From contig NZ_JACHLR010000002.1 in the NCBI RefSeq assembly GCF_014204535.1, positions 62,001 through 126,000 of the forward strand: a DNA stretch of 64,000 nt. The letters run 5' to 3'. The position numbers were made by a program, and so were the translations under genes. Under the pieces are notes generated by a model. It saw only the letters and a list, made by a program, of their open reading frames with translations. It made no database searches and was not told the DNA's origin. Source of the stretch: Novosphingobium chloroacetimidivorans. Its GTDB lineage: Bacteria; Pseudomonadota; Alphaproteobacteria; Sphingomonadales; Sphingomonadaceae. Below, one piece after another: positions 50,580 through 58,136 of the stretch. How positions within the stretch are numbered: the stretch's first letter is position 1; each line of letters opens with the position of its first letter.

Positions 50580-52007
50580 TCAAGCTGTGCCGCCCACGGT
50601 CAGCCCTTCGATCAGGAGCGTCGGCTGGCCGACGCCCGCAGGCACGCTCTGCCCGCCCTTGCCGCACACGCCCACGCCCTCGTCGAGCGCCATGTCGTTA
50701 CCGATGCCGGTGACGCGGGTGAGCACCGAAGGTCCGTCGCCAATCAGCGTCGCGCCCTTGATCGGGGCTCCCAGCTTGCCGTTCTCGACCTTGTAGGCTT
50801 CGGTGCAGCTGAACACGAACTTGCCCGAGACGATGTCTACCTGTCCGCCGCCAAAGCTCTTGGCGTAGATGCCGTTCTTGATGCGCGACAGAAGTTCGGC
50901 CGGATCGTCGTTGCCGCCACGCATGAAGGTGTTGGTCATGCGCGGCATCGGCACATGGGCATAGCTCTCGCGCCGGCCGTTGCCGGTGGCGGGCACGCCC
51001 ATCAGCCGCGCGTTCAGGCGGTCCTGCATGTAGCCCTTGAGGATGCCATCCTCGATCAGCACGTTCTCCTGAGTCGGCGTGCCCTCGTCGTCGATCGAGA
51101 GCGAGCCGCGGCGATTGGCGATGGAGCCATCGTCGACCACGGTGACTCCGGATGCTGCCACGCGCTCGCCGATGCGGCCGGCAAAGGCGCTGGTGCCCTT
51201 GCGGTTGAAGTCGCCTTCCAGCCCATGGCCCACTGCCTCGTGCAGCAGCACGCCGGGCCAGCCCGGGCCGCAAAGCACCGTCATCTCGCCGGCGGGCGCA
51301 TCGACGCTTTCGAGGTTCACCAGCGCCTGGTTGAGGGCGATGTCGATGCCGCGGTTCCAGTTGGCCGGATCGAACAGGTCGTCGTAGAGCCAGCGACCGC
51401 CCATGCCGAACGATCCGGTCTCGCGCCGGCCATTGCTCTCGGCGAAGATCGAGACGTTGAAGCGCACCAGCGGGCGCACGTCGGTGGCGACGAAGCCATC
51501 GGGGCGGACGATCTCCACCACCGACCAGCTGCCGGTCAGCGAGCACGAGACTTGCGCCACGCGCGGATCGCGGGCGCGGGCGGCGGCGTCCACCATCTCG
51601 AGCAGCTTTACCTTCTCGGCAAAGGGCACGAGGTCGAGCGGTGATGCGTCGGTATAGAGGTGGCGGTTGGTCGCCTTGGGCGGGGCGGAACGCTTGCCGC
51701 TCGCCGGATCGAGCAGCTTGAGCGTCTCGCCCGCGCGGCGGATCGCGGCGGCGCTGATGTCGTTGGCATGGGCAAAGCCGGTCATCTCGCCCGACACCCC
51801 GCGCAGGCCGAAGCCCGCGTCGCGCGAGTAGTCGCACGTCTTGAGCCGGCCGTCGTCGAAGCCGAACGCCTCGGACGCGATGAACTGGAGGTAGAGCTCG
51901 CCGTCATCGCAGGACTTGAGCGTCTCTGCGGCGAGCCTTTGCGCTTCGTCGGGCGTGAGCTGGCCGGCGCGGTAGAGGAGCGAGCGGGGATCGGGTGCTG
52001 ATGCCAT
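50580..52007 (-). CDS. tldD: Metalloprotease TldD
   Basis: 475 residues. The HEXXXH zinc motif is HEAVGHGLEGD near residues 256-266, in GPGWPGVLLHEAVGHGLE, with GIGNDMALDEGVGVCGKGGQSVPAGVGQP at the C-terminus. TldD acts with TldE/PmbA in processing peptides and degrading CcdA-like antitoxins; PmbA is not adjacent. ATG at 52007 is used because the open frame upstream to 52490 lacks family features. Length is typical. Confidence 0.95.
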   Translation of the reverse strand: MASAPDPRSLLYRAGQLTPDEAQRLAAETLKSCDDGELYLQFIASEAFGFDDGRLKTCDYSRDAGFGLRGVSGEMTGFAHANDISAAAIRRAGETLKLLDPASGKRSAPPKATNRHLYTDASPLDLVPFAEKVKLLEMVDAAARARDPRVAQVSCSLTGSWSVVEIVRPDGFVATDVRPLVRFNVSIFAESNGRRETGSFGMGGRWLYDDLFDPANWNRGIDIALNQALVNLESVDAPAGEMTVLCGPGWPGVLLHEAVGHGLEGDFNRKGTSAFAGRIGERVAASGVTVVDDGSIANRRGSLSIDDEGTPTQENVLIEDGILKGYMQDRLNARLMGVPATGNGRRESYAHVPMPRMTNTFMRGGNDDPAELLSRIKNGIYAKSFGGGQVDIVSGKFVFSCTEAYKVENGKLGAPIKGATLIGDGPSVLTRVTGIGNDMALDEGVGVCGKGGQSVPAGVGQPTLLIEGLTVGGTA

Positions 52008-52179
52008 GGGTCGGATATAGGCAGTCTGGCCCGGCGCGCCAATCGGCTCGCTGCGCTTCGTGGGCTGGGGGGGCACATAGGACGCGCCGACACGCGGAGG
52101 AGTTGTCCGTCTGCCCCGCCTCGGCGATACGGCGCTGCCCGGCTTGCCACGCCGCCCCCCGCCATCCACTGTGACTTGC

Positions 52180-53202
52180 ATGGCGCTTTCCGATCTTCCC
52201 CGCCCTCCGCGTGCCACGGCCAATCCGGCCCCCGTGCGCCCCTCGAACTCGCTGCGGCGCACCTCGAGCATCGACGTGGCCTGGCCCGATGGCCCGGAGG
52301 CGCCGAGGCTGATGCTCGGTCGCGCCCGCGACGTCCGCACCGATTCGAGTGGTCGGTGCGAGGTGCTGGCAGAGGGTGGCTTCCGGCTGCACATGACCGA
52401 GGACAAGACGATCACCGAGATCGCGGCCGACCCGTCGCGGGCGAGCGTCGCCACGCTGGTGGGCGAGCGGGGCGGCGGCCACTTGCGCATGGTCCTGCGT
52501 GAGCGCTGCCCCGAGCTGATCGCGCAGGGCGACCCGCTCTACCTCGCGCTCGACGACATCTCGGGCACGTCGCTGGTTTCCGCCTTCGCCTGGTCGCAGT
52601 GGTATCCCGACTGGGCCGAAACGCTGCGCGCGCGGATGGGTGGCGAGGAGATGGACCGGATGATGGAAAGCCGCATCGACGTCTGCTGGGGCCTGCAGGA
52701 GGGCAACAGCGGCGTCCGGCGCGAAGGCCCACCGCACAGCGTCGCCGATGCCGATGCCGGCGAGCTCGTCAACCCGGCGGACCCGAGCGGCTGGCATGCC
52801 TTCCACGACGGGGATGGACCGGGCTTTCGCCGCGCGCGCCGCATCGACGTCACCCACGATGCCGGCGGCGGCGCCTTGCGCATCGACTCCATGTTCCAGG
52901 ACAGCGCCAAGCTGCGCGAAGGCGGCCGCGTCGCCATCCACGAGTACCTGCTGCGCGCGACCTGCGATGCCGAGACGCTGGAGATCCTGACGCTGGAGCC
53001 CGAGGCGCGCATCCTGCCGTTTTCCGAGTGCCCGGGCGCGGTGCACAATACGCAGCGGCTGCTCGGCAAGCGCCTCGACGAGATCCGCGGCGAGGTCCTG
53101 GCGCTGCTGCGTGGCCCGGCGGGCTGCACGCACTTGAACGATGCCTTGCGCGCGCTTGCGGACGTGCCGGCGCTGGCGCGGGATTTGCAGGAGCCGACTT
53201 AG
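52180..53202 (+). CDS. DUF2889-domain protein
   Basis: 340 residues. The order is an N-terminal RRTSSIDVAWPDG...GRARDVRTD block and a C-terminal GFRRARRIDVTHDAGGGALRIDSMFQDS...EYLLRATCD...CPGAVHNTQRLLGKRLDEIRG...CTHLNDALRALADV, matching DUF2889. These proteins are often found in aromatic, steroid or lipid degradation clusters of sphingomonads and actinobacteria, but their activity is not established. ATG at 52180 is the start; GTG at 52171 is a little longer. It is divergent from tldD. Confidence 0.8.
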   Translation: MALSDLPRPPRATANPAPVRPSNSLRRTSSIDVAWPDGPEAPRLMLGRARDVRTDSSGRCEVLAEGGFRLHMTEDKTITEIAADPSRASVATLVGERGGGHLRMVLRERCPELIAQGDPLYLALDDISGTSLVSAFAWSQWYPDWAETLRARMGGEEMDRMMESRIDVCWGLQEGNSGVRREGPPHSVADADAGELVNPADPSGWHAFHDGDGPGFRRARRIDVTHDAGGGALRIDSMFQDSAKLREGGRVAIHEYLLRATCDAETLEILTLEPEARILPFSECPGAVHNTQRLLGKRLDEIRGEVLALLRGPAGCTHLNDALRALADVPALARDLQEPT

Positions 53203-53257
53203 GTCACGTCCACCCGGATCGACAGTTCGCGGCCAGGCTGTGCATCGGTGCCGGGAA

Positions 53258-53737
53258 CTAGCCTGCCTGGCGCTCCGATGCCTGGCGGGCGCGCTCTTCG
53301 CCCTCGATCACGCCTTCCATTGCTTCGCGCATGCGGGCGTAAAAGGCGGCGAGCGTATCGAAGCGCGCCATCACGGGGGCCGGCAGGTCGCGCTCGGTCT
53401 GACGTTCGAACAGGGTCTCCAGCCGCCCGAGCAGCGCCGCACGCTCGATGAACGAGCCGCCGTGGCTATCGGGAACGGCATAGTAGATGCGCTTGCTCCC
53501 AGGCTCGCTGTGGCGGCGCGCATTTCCGCAATGTTCCAGCGTGCGCGCGGCGACGCTGGCGTTGCTCTTGCTCATGCCGAGGTCGGCGGCGATCTCGTCC
53601 AGCGTAGCCGGACCGGCGCGCAGCAGCAGGTAGGCGTAGATGCGCCCCACCGGCCTTGCCCAACCCCATGGCGCCATGAGCAGTGCGATATCGTCCAGGA
53701 AACGTTCGTCCTCCGCCGACAAGTTCATGTTTGACAT
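53258..53737 (-). CDS. GbsR/MarR-family transcriptional regulator
   Basis: 159-residue winged-helix protein. DIALLMAPWGWARPVGRIYAYLLLRAGPATLDEIAADLGMSKSNASVAARTLEHCG is the GbsR-type HTH region (about residues 15-70), followed by RRHSEPGSKRIYYAVPD (the wing). Two ATGs are possible (53737 and 53728). It is divergent from the SDR operon, and the spacer contains AT-rich repeats that could be its operator. It is likely the regulator of that operon. Confidence 0.9.
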   Translation of the reverse strand: MSNMNLSAEDERFLDDIALLMAPWGWARPVGRIYAYLLLRAGPATLDEIAADLGMSKSNASVAARTLEHCGNARRHSEPGSKRIYYAVPDSHGGSFIERAALLGRLETLFERQTERDLPAPVMARFDTLAAFYARMREAMEGVIEGEERARQASERQAG

Positions 53738-53762
53738 ATTCGGAATTTAGTGAATTTTAGTG
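53727..53762. promoter_or_regulatory. AT-rich repeats in the GbsR/SDR spacer, candidate operator
   Basis: ATGTTTGACAT (53727-53737) has inverted ATGT/ACAT ends over the GbsR start codons, and 53744-53762 holds the tandem AATTTAGTG / AATTTTAGTG. This short AT-rich run stands out in a GC-rich window and sits between two divergent genes. Assignment to GbsR is an inference from position. Confidence 0.4.
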
Positions 53763-53809
53763 GGAGAAGCCAGCGAAGAATCTGGCGACCATTCGGGAGA
53801 GAGCATTCG

Positions 53810-54622
53810 ATGGAAGCGGCGCAGTTCGCAAGCCGGTATGGCCCTTGGGCTCTGATCGCTGGCGCCTCGGAAGGCACCGGCGCCAGCTTTGCACGCCTGC
53901 TTGCCGAGATGGGCCTCAACCTGATCCTGGTCGCCAGGCGCGCGGCGCCGCTCGAAACGCTGGCGCAGGTGCTGCGCTCCGACCACGGCGTGGATGTCGT
54001 CACCGCCACGATCGACCTGTCCCGCGACGATGCCACGGCACACCTGCTGGCCGCTGTCGGACCGCGCGAAGTGGGCCTGCTGATCCTCAACGCCGGGGCC
54101 GATTCGAACGGCTCGATGTTCCTCGACAATGCCATCGCAAACTGGGACGCGCTGGCGAACCGCAATGTCATGACCACCATGCGGGCGCTTCACGCCTTCG
54201 CCATGCCGATGCGGGAGCGCGGGCGCGGCGGGCTGATCGTGGTCGGCTCGGGCGCGTGCTATGCCGGCCTGCCCGGCATCGGCGTCTACGCCGCCAGCAA
54301 GGCCTTCGACCTCGTGCTGTGCGAGGCGCTCTGGGCAGAGCTGGAATCCCACGGCGTCGACGTGCTCAGTTACGTGATCGGCCGCACCGACACGCCAGCG
54401 CATCGCGAGCTGATGGAAGCGCGCGGCATGGCGATTCCGGACGACCTGGCGCACCCCGACGATGTCGCCCGGCTGGGTCTGGAGCGGCTGCCGCATGGCC
54501 CGGTCTGCAATTGGGGTGAGGCGGACGACGAAGCGGTCATGGGCCCCAGTTCCGCGGCCCAGCGGCGCGAGCGGATCCGCGCCGTCGCGGCGATGTCCGC
54601 CGCCTATGCCGCGAAAGGATGA
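53810..54622 (+). CDS. SDR-family oxidoreductase
   Basis: 270 residues. The classical short-chain dehydrogenase signature is complete: GASEGTG (residues 18-24, NAD(P) loop), NAG at 94-96, S147, Y160 and K164 (YAASK). GGLIVVGSGACYAGLPGIGVYAASKA is the active-site region. ATG at 53810 follows GGGAGAGAG. First gene of a four-gene chain with NTF2-like, LLM and zinc-dehydrogenase genes. A secondary alcohol/ketone substrate is likely but not identified. Confidence 0.92.
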   Translation: MEAAQFASRYGPWALIAGASEGTGASFARLLAEMGLNLILVARRAAPLETLAQVLRSDHGVDVVTATIDLSRDDATAHLLAAVGPREVGLLILNAGADSNGSMFLDNAIANWDALANRNVMTTMRALHAFAMPMRERGRGGLIVVGSGACYAGLPGIGVYAASKAFDLVLCEALWAELESHGVDVLSYVIGRTDTPAHRELMEARGMAIPDDLAHPDDVARLGLERLPHGPVCNWGEADDEAVMGPSSAAQRRERIRAVAAMSAAYAAKG

Positions 54623-54627
54623 CGCCG

Positions 54628-55131
54628 ATGGCCGATATCATGCAGGAACTCGCCGACAAGCTGGCGATCACCGAGCAGATCTATCGCTACTGCCGCGCGG
54701 TCGACCGGTTGGACGTGCCGCTCGGCCATTCGGTGTTCCATGAGGACGCGACGGCCGATTACGGCCCGACTGCCTACAAGGGTCCGGGGCGCGGCGCGAT
54801 CGACTGGATCTGCGACGCACACCTGAAGCTCGCCGCGCACTCGCACCAGGTCACCAACGTGCTGATCGAGTTGGACGGCGATCGCGCCGGCAGCGAGGCC
54901 TACGTCATGGCGGCGCTTCGTGGAGAGCGTGAGGGGCGTCCGTTCCAGATCCAGGTCTGGGCCCGGTACTGCGACACCTGGTCGCGGCGCGACGGCATCT
55001 GGCGCATCGACCATCGCAACAGCGTGATCGATTTCGATTCGATGAGCGACGTCCGCCCCTTGCACGATCACCAGTGGCCGCGGCGCGACCGCAGCGATCC
55101 CTCCTACGCCAACCTGGGAAATTCCGCATGA
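54628..55131 (+). CDS. Nuclear transport factor 2-like (SnoaL_4) protein
   Basis: 167-residue cone-fold protein. ELADKLAITEQIYRYCRAVDRLDVPLGHSVFHEDATADYG is the SnoaL_4 start with conserved Y, C and D residues; DTWSRRDGIWRIDHRN is the closing strand pair. Such proteins serve as isomerases, dehydratases or hydroxylase partners in aromatic and terpenoid catabolism. ATG at 54628 lies eight bases after AAAGGA; ATG at 54619, overlapping the SDR stop, is an alternative. Its TGA overlaps the LLM start. Confidence 0.85.
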   Translation: MADIMQELADKLAITEQIYRYCRAVDRLDVPLGHSVFHEDATADYGPTAYKGPGRGAIDWICDAHLKLAAHSHQVTNVLIELDGDRAGSEAYVMAALRGEREGRPFQIQVWARYCDTWSRRDGIWRIDHRNSVIDFDSMSDVRPLHDHQWPRRDRSDPSYANLGNSA

Positions 55132-56144
55132 CCGCCAGCAAGATCACCGTTTCGTTCGATATGCGCAGCCCCGATTGGGCGACGCCGACGCCGCAGCTCT
55201 ATCGCGCCGCGATCGACATGGCCGCCTTCGTCGACCGGATCGGCGCCGACCAGATCGGGCTGATGCAGCACCACGGCTCGGACGACGGCTACCTGCCGCA
55301 GCCATTCACGCTGGCGGGCGGCATGGCGGCGGTGACCCAGCGCATCCGCTTCATCCTGGGCGCGGTAATCCTGCCGTTGCACGATCCGCTGGAACTGGCC
55401 GAGCACATCGCCGTGCTGGACAACATGTCCAACGGCCGGCTCTACGTGATTTTCGGCGCCGGCTACGTACCGCTCGAATTCGCGATGTTCCGCAAGTCCC
55501 TGAAGGACCGCGCGCGGCTGATGGACGAAGGCATCGAACTGATCCTGCGCGCGCTGGACGGTGAGCGCTTCGAGGCGGATGGTCGTCCCATCTTCGTTCG
55601 CCCGCGGCCGGTGCAGGACGCGCGCGACATCATCCTGGTCGGCGGCGGTGTTGCCGCTTCGGCCAAGCGCGCGGCGCGGCACGGCGTCGGCTTCGGCCCG
55701 ATGAAGGGCGAACTGGTCGACCTCTACCTCGAAGAGTGTGAGCGGTTGGGGCATGCCCCGCGCACCTATTTTCGTTTGGTGCAGGGCATGCCGCTGGCGG
55801 TGCACTTGTGCGAGGATCCGGATGCCGGCTGGGAGGCGATCGCGCCCCACGCCGTCCACGTCATCACCGAGTACGCCAAATGGGCGGCGCATGAGGGCGA
55901 CGGTTCCAACTCGCCGTTCAAGGGCCTCACCGATCCCGCGGTGCTGCGCCAGGCGGGCATGTTCTCCGCGATGACGCCCGACCAGCTGCTGGAGCGCGTC
56001 GCGTCCCTGCCGGACGGGCCCAACATTGGGTTCCAGCCGCTGCTCGGCGGCCTCTCGCCCGAGGAAGGCTGGAAGTCGCTGCACCTGCTGGAAAAGACGA
56101 TGCCCGCTCTGCGAGACGTTATGGCGGCGAAGGTCGCCGCGTGA
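55128..56144 (+). CDS. LLM-class flavin-dependent oxidoreductase (luciferase-like)
   Basis: 338-residue TIM-barrel enzyme using FMNH2 or F420. AAFVDRIGADQIGLMQHHGSDDGY, LGAVILPLHDPLELAEHIAVLDNMSNGRLYVIFGAGYVPLEFAMF and LMDEGIELILRAL are the family blocks. Overlaps at both ends (ATGA at 55128, GTGA at 56141) make it part of one translational chain. It could perform a monooxygenation on an unknown substrate; a matching flavin reductase is not in the window. Confidence 0.9.
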   Translation: MTASKITVSFDMRSPDWATPTPQLYRAAIDMAAFVDRIGADQIGLMQHHGSDDGYLPQPFTLAGGMAAVTQRIRFILGAVILPLHDPLELAEHIAVLDNMSNGRLYVIFGAGYVPLEFAMFRKSLKDRARLMDEGIELILRALDGERFEADGRPIFVRPRPVQDARDIILVGGGVAASAKRAARHGVGFGPMKGELVDLYLEECERLGHAPRTYFRLVQGMPLAVHLCEDPDAGWEAIAPHAVHVITEYAKWAAHEGDGSNSPFKGLTDPAVLRQAGMFSAMTPDQLLERVASLPDGPNIGFQPLLGGLSPEEGWKSLHLLEKTMPALRDVMAAKVAA

Positions 56145-57175
56145 AGGCCGCCTTTATCGCCAATGGCCAGGTCGGCGTCGGCGAACTGGCCGACCCGACG
56201 CCCGGCAGGGGACAGGCCCTGGTGCGCACGCATGTCTGCGGCTTGTGCGCCTCCGACCAGCATTTCCTCAGCGGCGGGCACAATCTGATCGCACTGTCGC
56301 GCAAGCTGGGCGGGCCTTATGCCGCGCTCGACTTCGCGCGGCCCTTCGTGCCGGGGCACGAGTACGTCGGCGAAGTGCTGGATTACGGGCCCGGCAGCCG
56401 GCGCAGCGTGCGGCCGGGGCGCCGTGTCGTCTCGGTGCCGATCATGCGCCAGGGCGGCAGCCATGCGGTGGTCGGCTATAGTCACCAGTGCCCGGGCGGT
56501 TTCGGCGAGCTCATGCTGCTGGACGAGGACTTTCTGATCGAAGTGCCCGACGCGCTGCCCGACGACTACGCCGCGCTTGTCGAGCCGCTTGCAGTCGGGC
56601 TGGAGCATGCCCGCCGCGGCCGCCCGGACAAGGGCGATGCCGCGCTGGTGCTCGGCTGCGGGGCGATCGGGCTGGGTGTGATCGCCGGTCTGAAGCTGAT
56701 AGGCGTGGGCCCGATCGTCGCCGCGGACTTCCATCCCGCACGGCGTGATCTGGCCATCGCGGCCGGCGCGCACATCGCGATCGATCCGCGGGAAGGCGAT
56801 CCCTACGCACCGCTGCCGGCGTTCGACGGCCGCCGCGTGAACCTGATCTACGAGTGCGTCGGACAGCCCGGCATGCTGCAGCGGATCGTCGAGGCGGCGC
56901 CGTTCGACGGGCGGATCGTCATGGGCGGCTACTGCATGGAGGCCGAAAGCCTCTACGTCTTCGCCGCGCAGAACAAGCGCCTCAACATCCAGTTCGCCGG
57001 CGGCGAGGAGCCGCAGGACATGGACCTGGCGCTGCGTGCCATCGCCGACGGGCGGATCGATGTGACGCCATGGCTGGGCGGCCGGATCGGGCTGGGCGAG
57101 GTGGCGGATGCCGTGGCCAACCTCTCGGGTCCGACTGCGCCGGTAAGGACGCTGGTGGATCCGCGGCTGGGCTAG
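56141..57175 (+). CDS. Zinc-dependent alcohol dehydrogenase-like (MDR) protein
   Basis: 344-residue medium-chain dehydrogenase. Catalytic-zinc ligands: C33 and H41 in CGLCASDQH, and GHE at 72-74. The Rossmann loop is LVLGCGAIGLGVIAGLKLIG. The four-cysteine structural-zinc lobe of classical ADHs is missing, as in some MDR subgroups. GTG at 56141 overlaps the LLM stop. As the last gene of the SDR-LLM chain it likely oxidises or reduces a pathway intermediate. Confidence 0.9.
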   Translation: MKAAFIANGQVGVGELADPTPGRGQALVRTHVCGLCASDQHFLSGGHNLIALSRKLGGPYAALDFARPFVPGHEYVGEVLDYGPGSRRSVRPGRRVVSVPIMRQGGSHAVVGYSHQCPGGFGELMLLDEDFLIEVPDALPDDYAALVEPLAVGLEHARRGRPDKGDAALVLGCGAIGLGVIAGLKLIGVGPIVAADFHPARRDLAIAAGAHIAIDPREGDPYAPLPAFDGRRVNLIYECVGQPGMLQRIVEAAPFDGRIVMGGYCMEAESLYVFAAQNKRLNIQFAGGEEPQDMDLALRAIADGRIDVTPWLGGRIGLGEVADAVANLSGPTAPVRTLVDPRLG

Positions 57176-57192
57176 GCGGTCACCTCACACTT

Positions 57193-57280
57193 CGTCATTC
57201 CCGCGAACGCGGGAATCCATCTCCAGGTCGTTCCATGTACGCGACGTCGTGAGATGGATCCCCGCTTTCGCGGGCGTGAC
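57193..57280. repeat. Palindromic intergenic repeat, family D (copy 2)
   Basis: 88 bp. CGTCATTCCCGCGAACGCGG at the left and CCCCGCTTTCGCGGGCGTGA at the right are inverted partners, with inner ATCCATCTC/GAGATGGAT arms. It lies between convergent genes (zinc dehydrogenase and MaoC) and matches the copy at 43967-44054 in length and arms. Confidence 0.88.
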
Positions 57281-57306
57281 GGGTTATTGGTGTGAGAGAG
57301 ACGCTT

Positions 57307-57759
57307 CTACCCCTCCCGCTTCTTCAGCAGCACGGTGCGCAGCATCGACAGCGCCGTCTCGCCGCGCTGGTTGGTCAGTTCGTGCTTGAAGACCACGATC
57401 CCCTGGCTCGGTCGCGACTTGCTCTCGCGCATCTCGACCACTTCGCTGTGGCAAGTGAGGGTGTCGCCGATGAAGGTCGGCTTGGGAGTGACGACCTTGT
57501 CGAATCCCAGGTTCGCCACCAGCGTGCCGACGGTGGTGTCGGCGATCGACAGGCCGACCGCCAGGCTGAAGGTGAAGGTGGAGTTCACCAGGATCTGCCC
57601 GAACTCGCTCGCCTTGGCGGCCTCGGCATCGAGGTGGAGCGGCTGCATGTTGTGCGTCATCGCGCTGAACAGCAGGTTGTCGGTTTCGGTCACGGTGCGG
57701 CTGGGCTGGTGGGTGATCCGCTCGCCCAGCTGCCACTCGTCGAAGAACTTGCCCGGCAT
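57307..57759 (-). CDS. MaoC-family (hot-dog fold) dehydratase
   Basis: 150 residues, the usual length of a single hot-dog domain. TVTETDNLLFSAMTHNMQPLHLDAEAAKASEFGQILVNSTFTFSLAVGLSI is the R-hydratase block: the catalytic D/H pair of MaoC proteins appears as MTHNMQPLHLD. It probably hydrates or dehydrates a CoA-bound intermediate. ATG at 57759 is two bases after the TfoX-like stop. Last gene of the minus-strand carboxylase gene set. Confidence 0.9.
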   Translation of the reverse strand: MPGKFFDEWQLGERITHQPSRTVTETDNLLFSAMTHNMQPLHLDAEAAKASEFGQILVNSTFTFSLAVGLSIADTTVGTLVANLGFDKVVTPKPTFIGDTLTCHSEVVEMRESKSRPSQGIVVFKHELTNQRGETALSMLRTVLLKKREG

Positions 57760-57761
57760 CG

Positions 57762-58136
57762 TCAGCTTTCCTTTTTCGGCTTCTTCTTGGCCGCCGCGTG
57801 GCGGCCGGCGACCAGGCCCAGTTCGGCCCAGCGCCGCAGTTCCTCGGGGTAGTCGTAGCAATCGTCGGGCGCGAGGCGGTAGTTCATCGTGGCCGGCTTG
57901 CCGTCGCGGTCGTAGGTGAACTTCTCGCGCCCGGCCGCATCCCACTCGTGATCGGTCTGCGCATCGGCCTTGAACCACAGCTGGCCATCGGCGACGATCG
58001 CGAAGACCACGCCGTCGCAGTAGAGCGTCTGCCCGCCCATCATCGCGCGCGAAGTGACGGTGCCGGCATCCTCCATGCTCTCGACCACCCAGTCGACGAT
58101 CTCGGCGTGCCGCTCCTTTTCGCGCGAAGTGCTCAC
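57762..58136 (-). CDS. TfoX N-terminal-domain protein
   Basis: 124 residues. VTSRAMMGGQTLYCDGVVFAIVADGQLWFKADAQTDHEWDAAGREKFTYDRDGKPATMNYRLAPDD follows the TfoX/Sxy N-terminal domain (MFGG.. to the MPYW-like end). Full TfoX proteins control competence in gammaproteobacteria; single-domain versions are common and uncharacterised. The tail ends AAAKKKPKKES. GTG at 58136 overlaps the biotin carboxylase stop (GTGA), so it is co-translated with the carboxylase gene. Confidence 0.85.
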   Translation of the reverse strand: MSTSREKERHAEIVDWVVESMEDAGTVTSRAMMGGQTLYCDGVVFAIVADGQLWFKADAQTDHEWDAAGREKFTYDRDGKPATMNYRLAPDDCYDYPEELRRWAELGLVAGRHAAAKKKPKKES

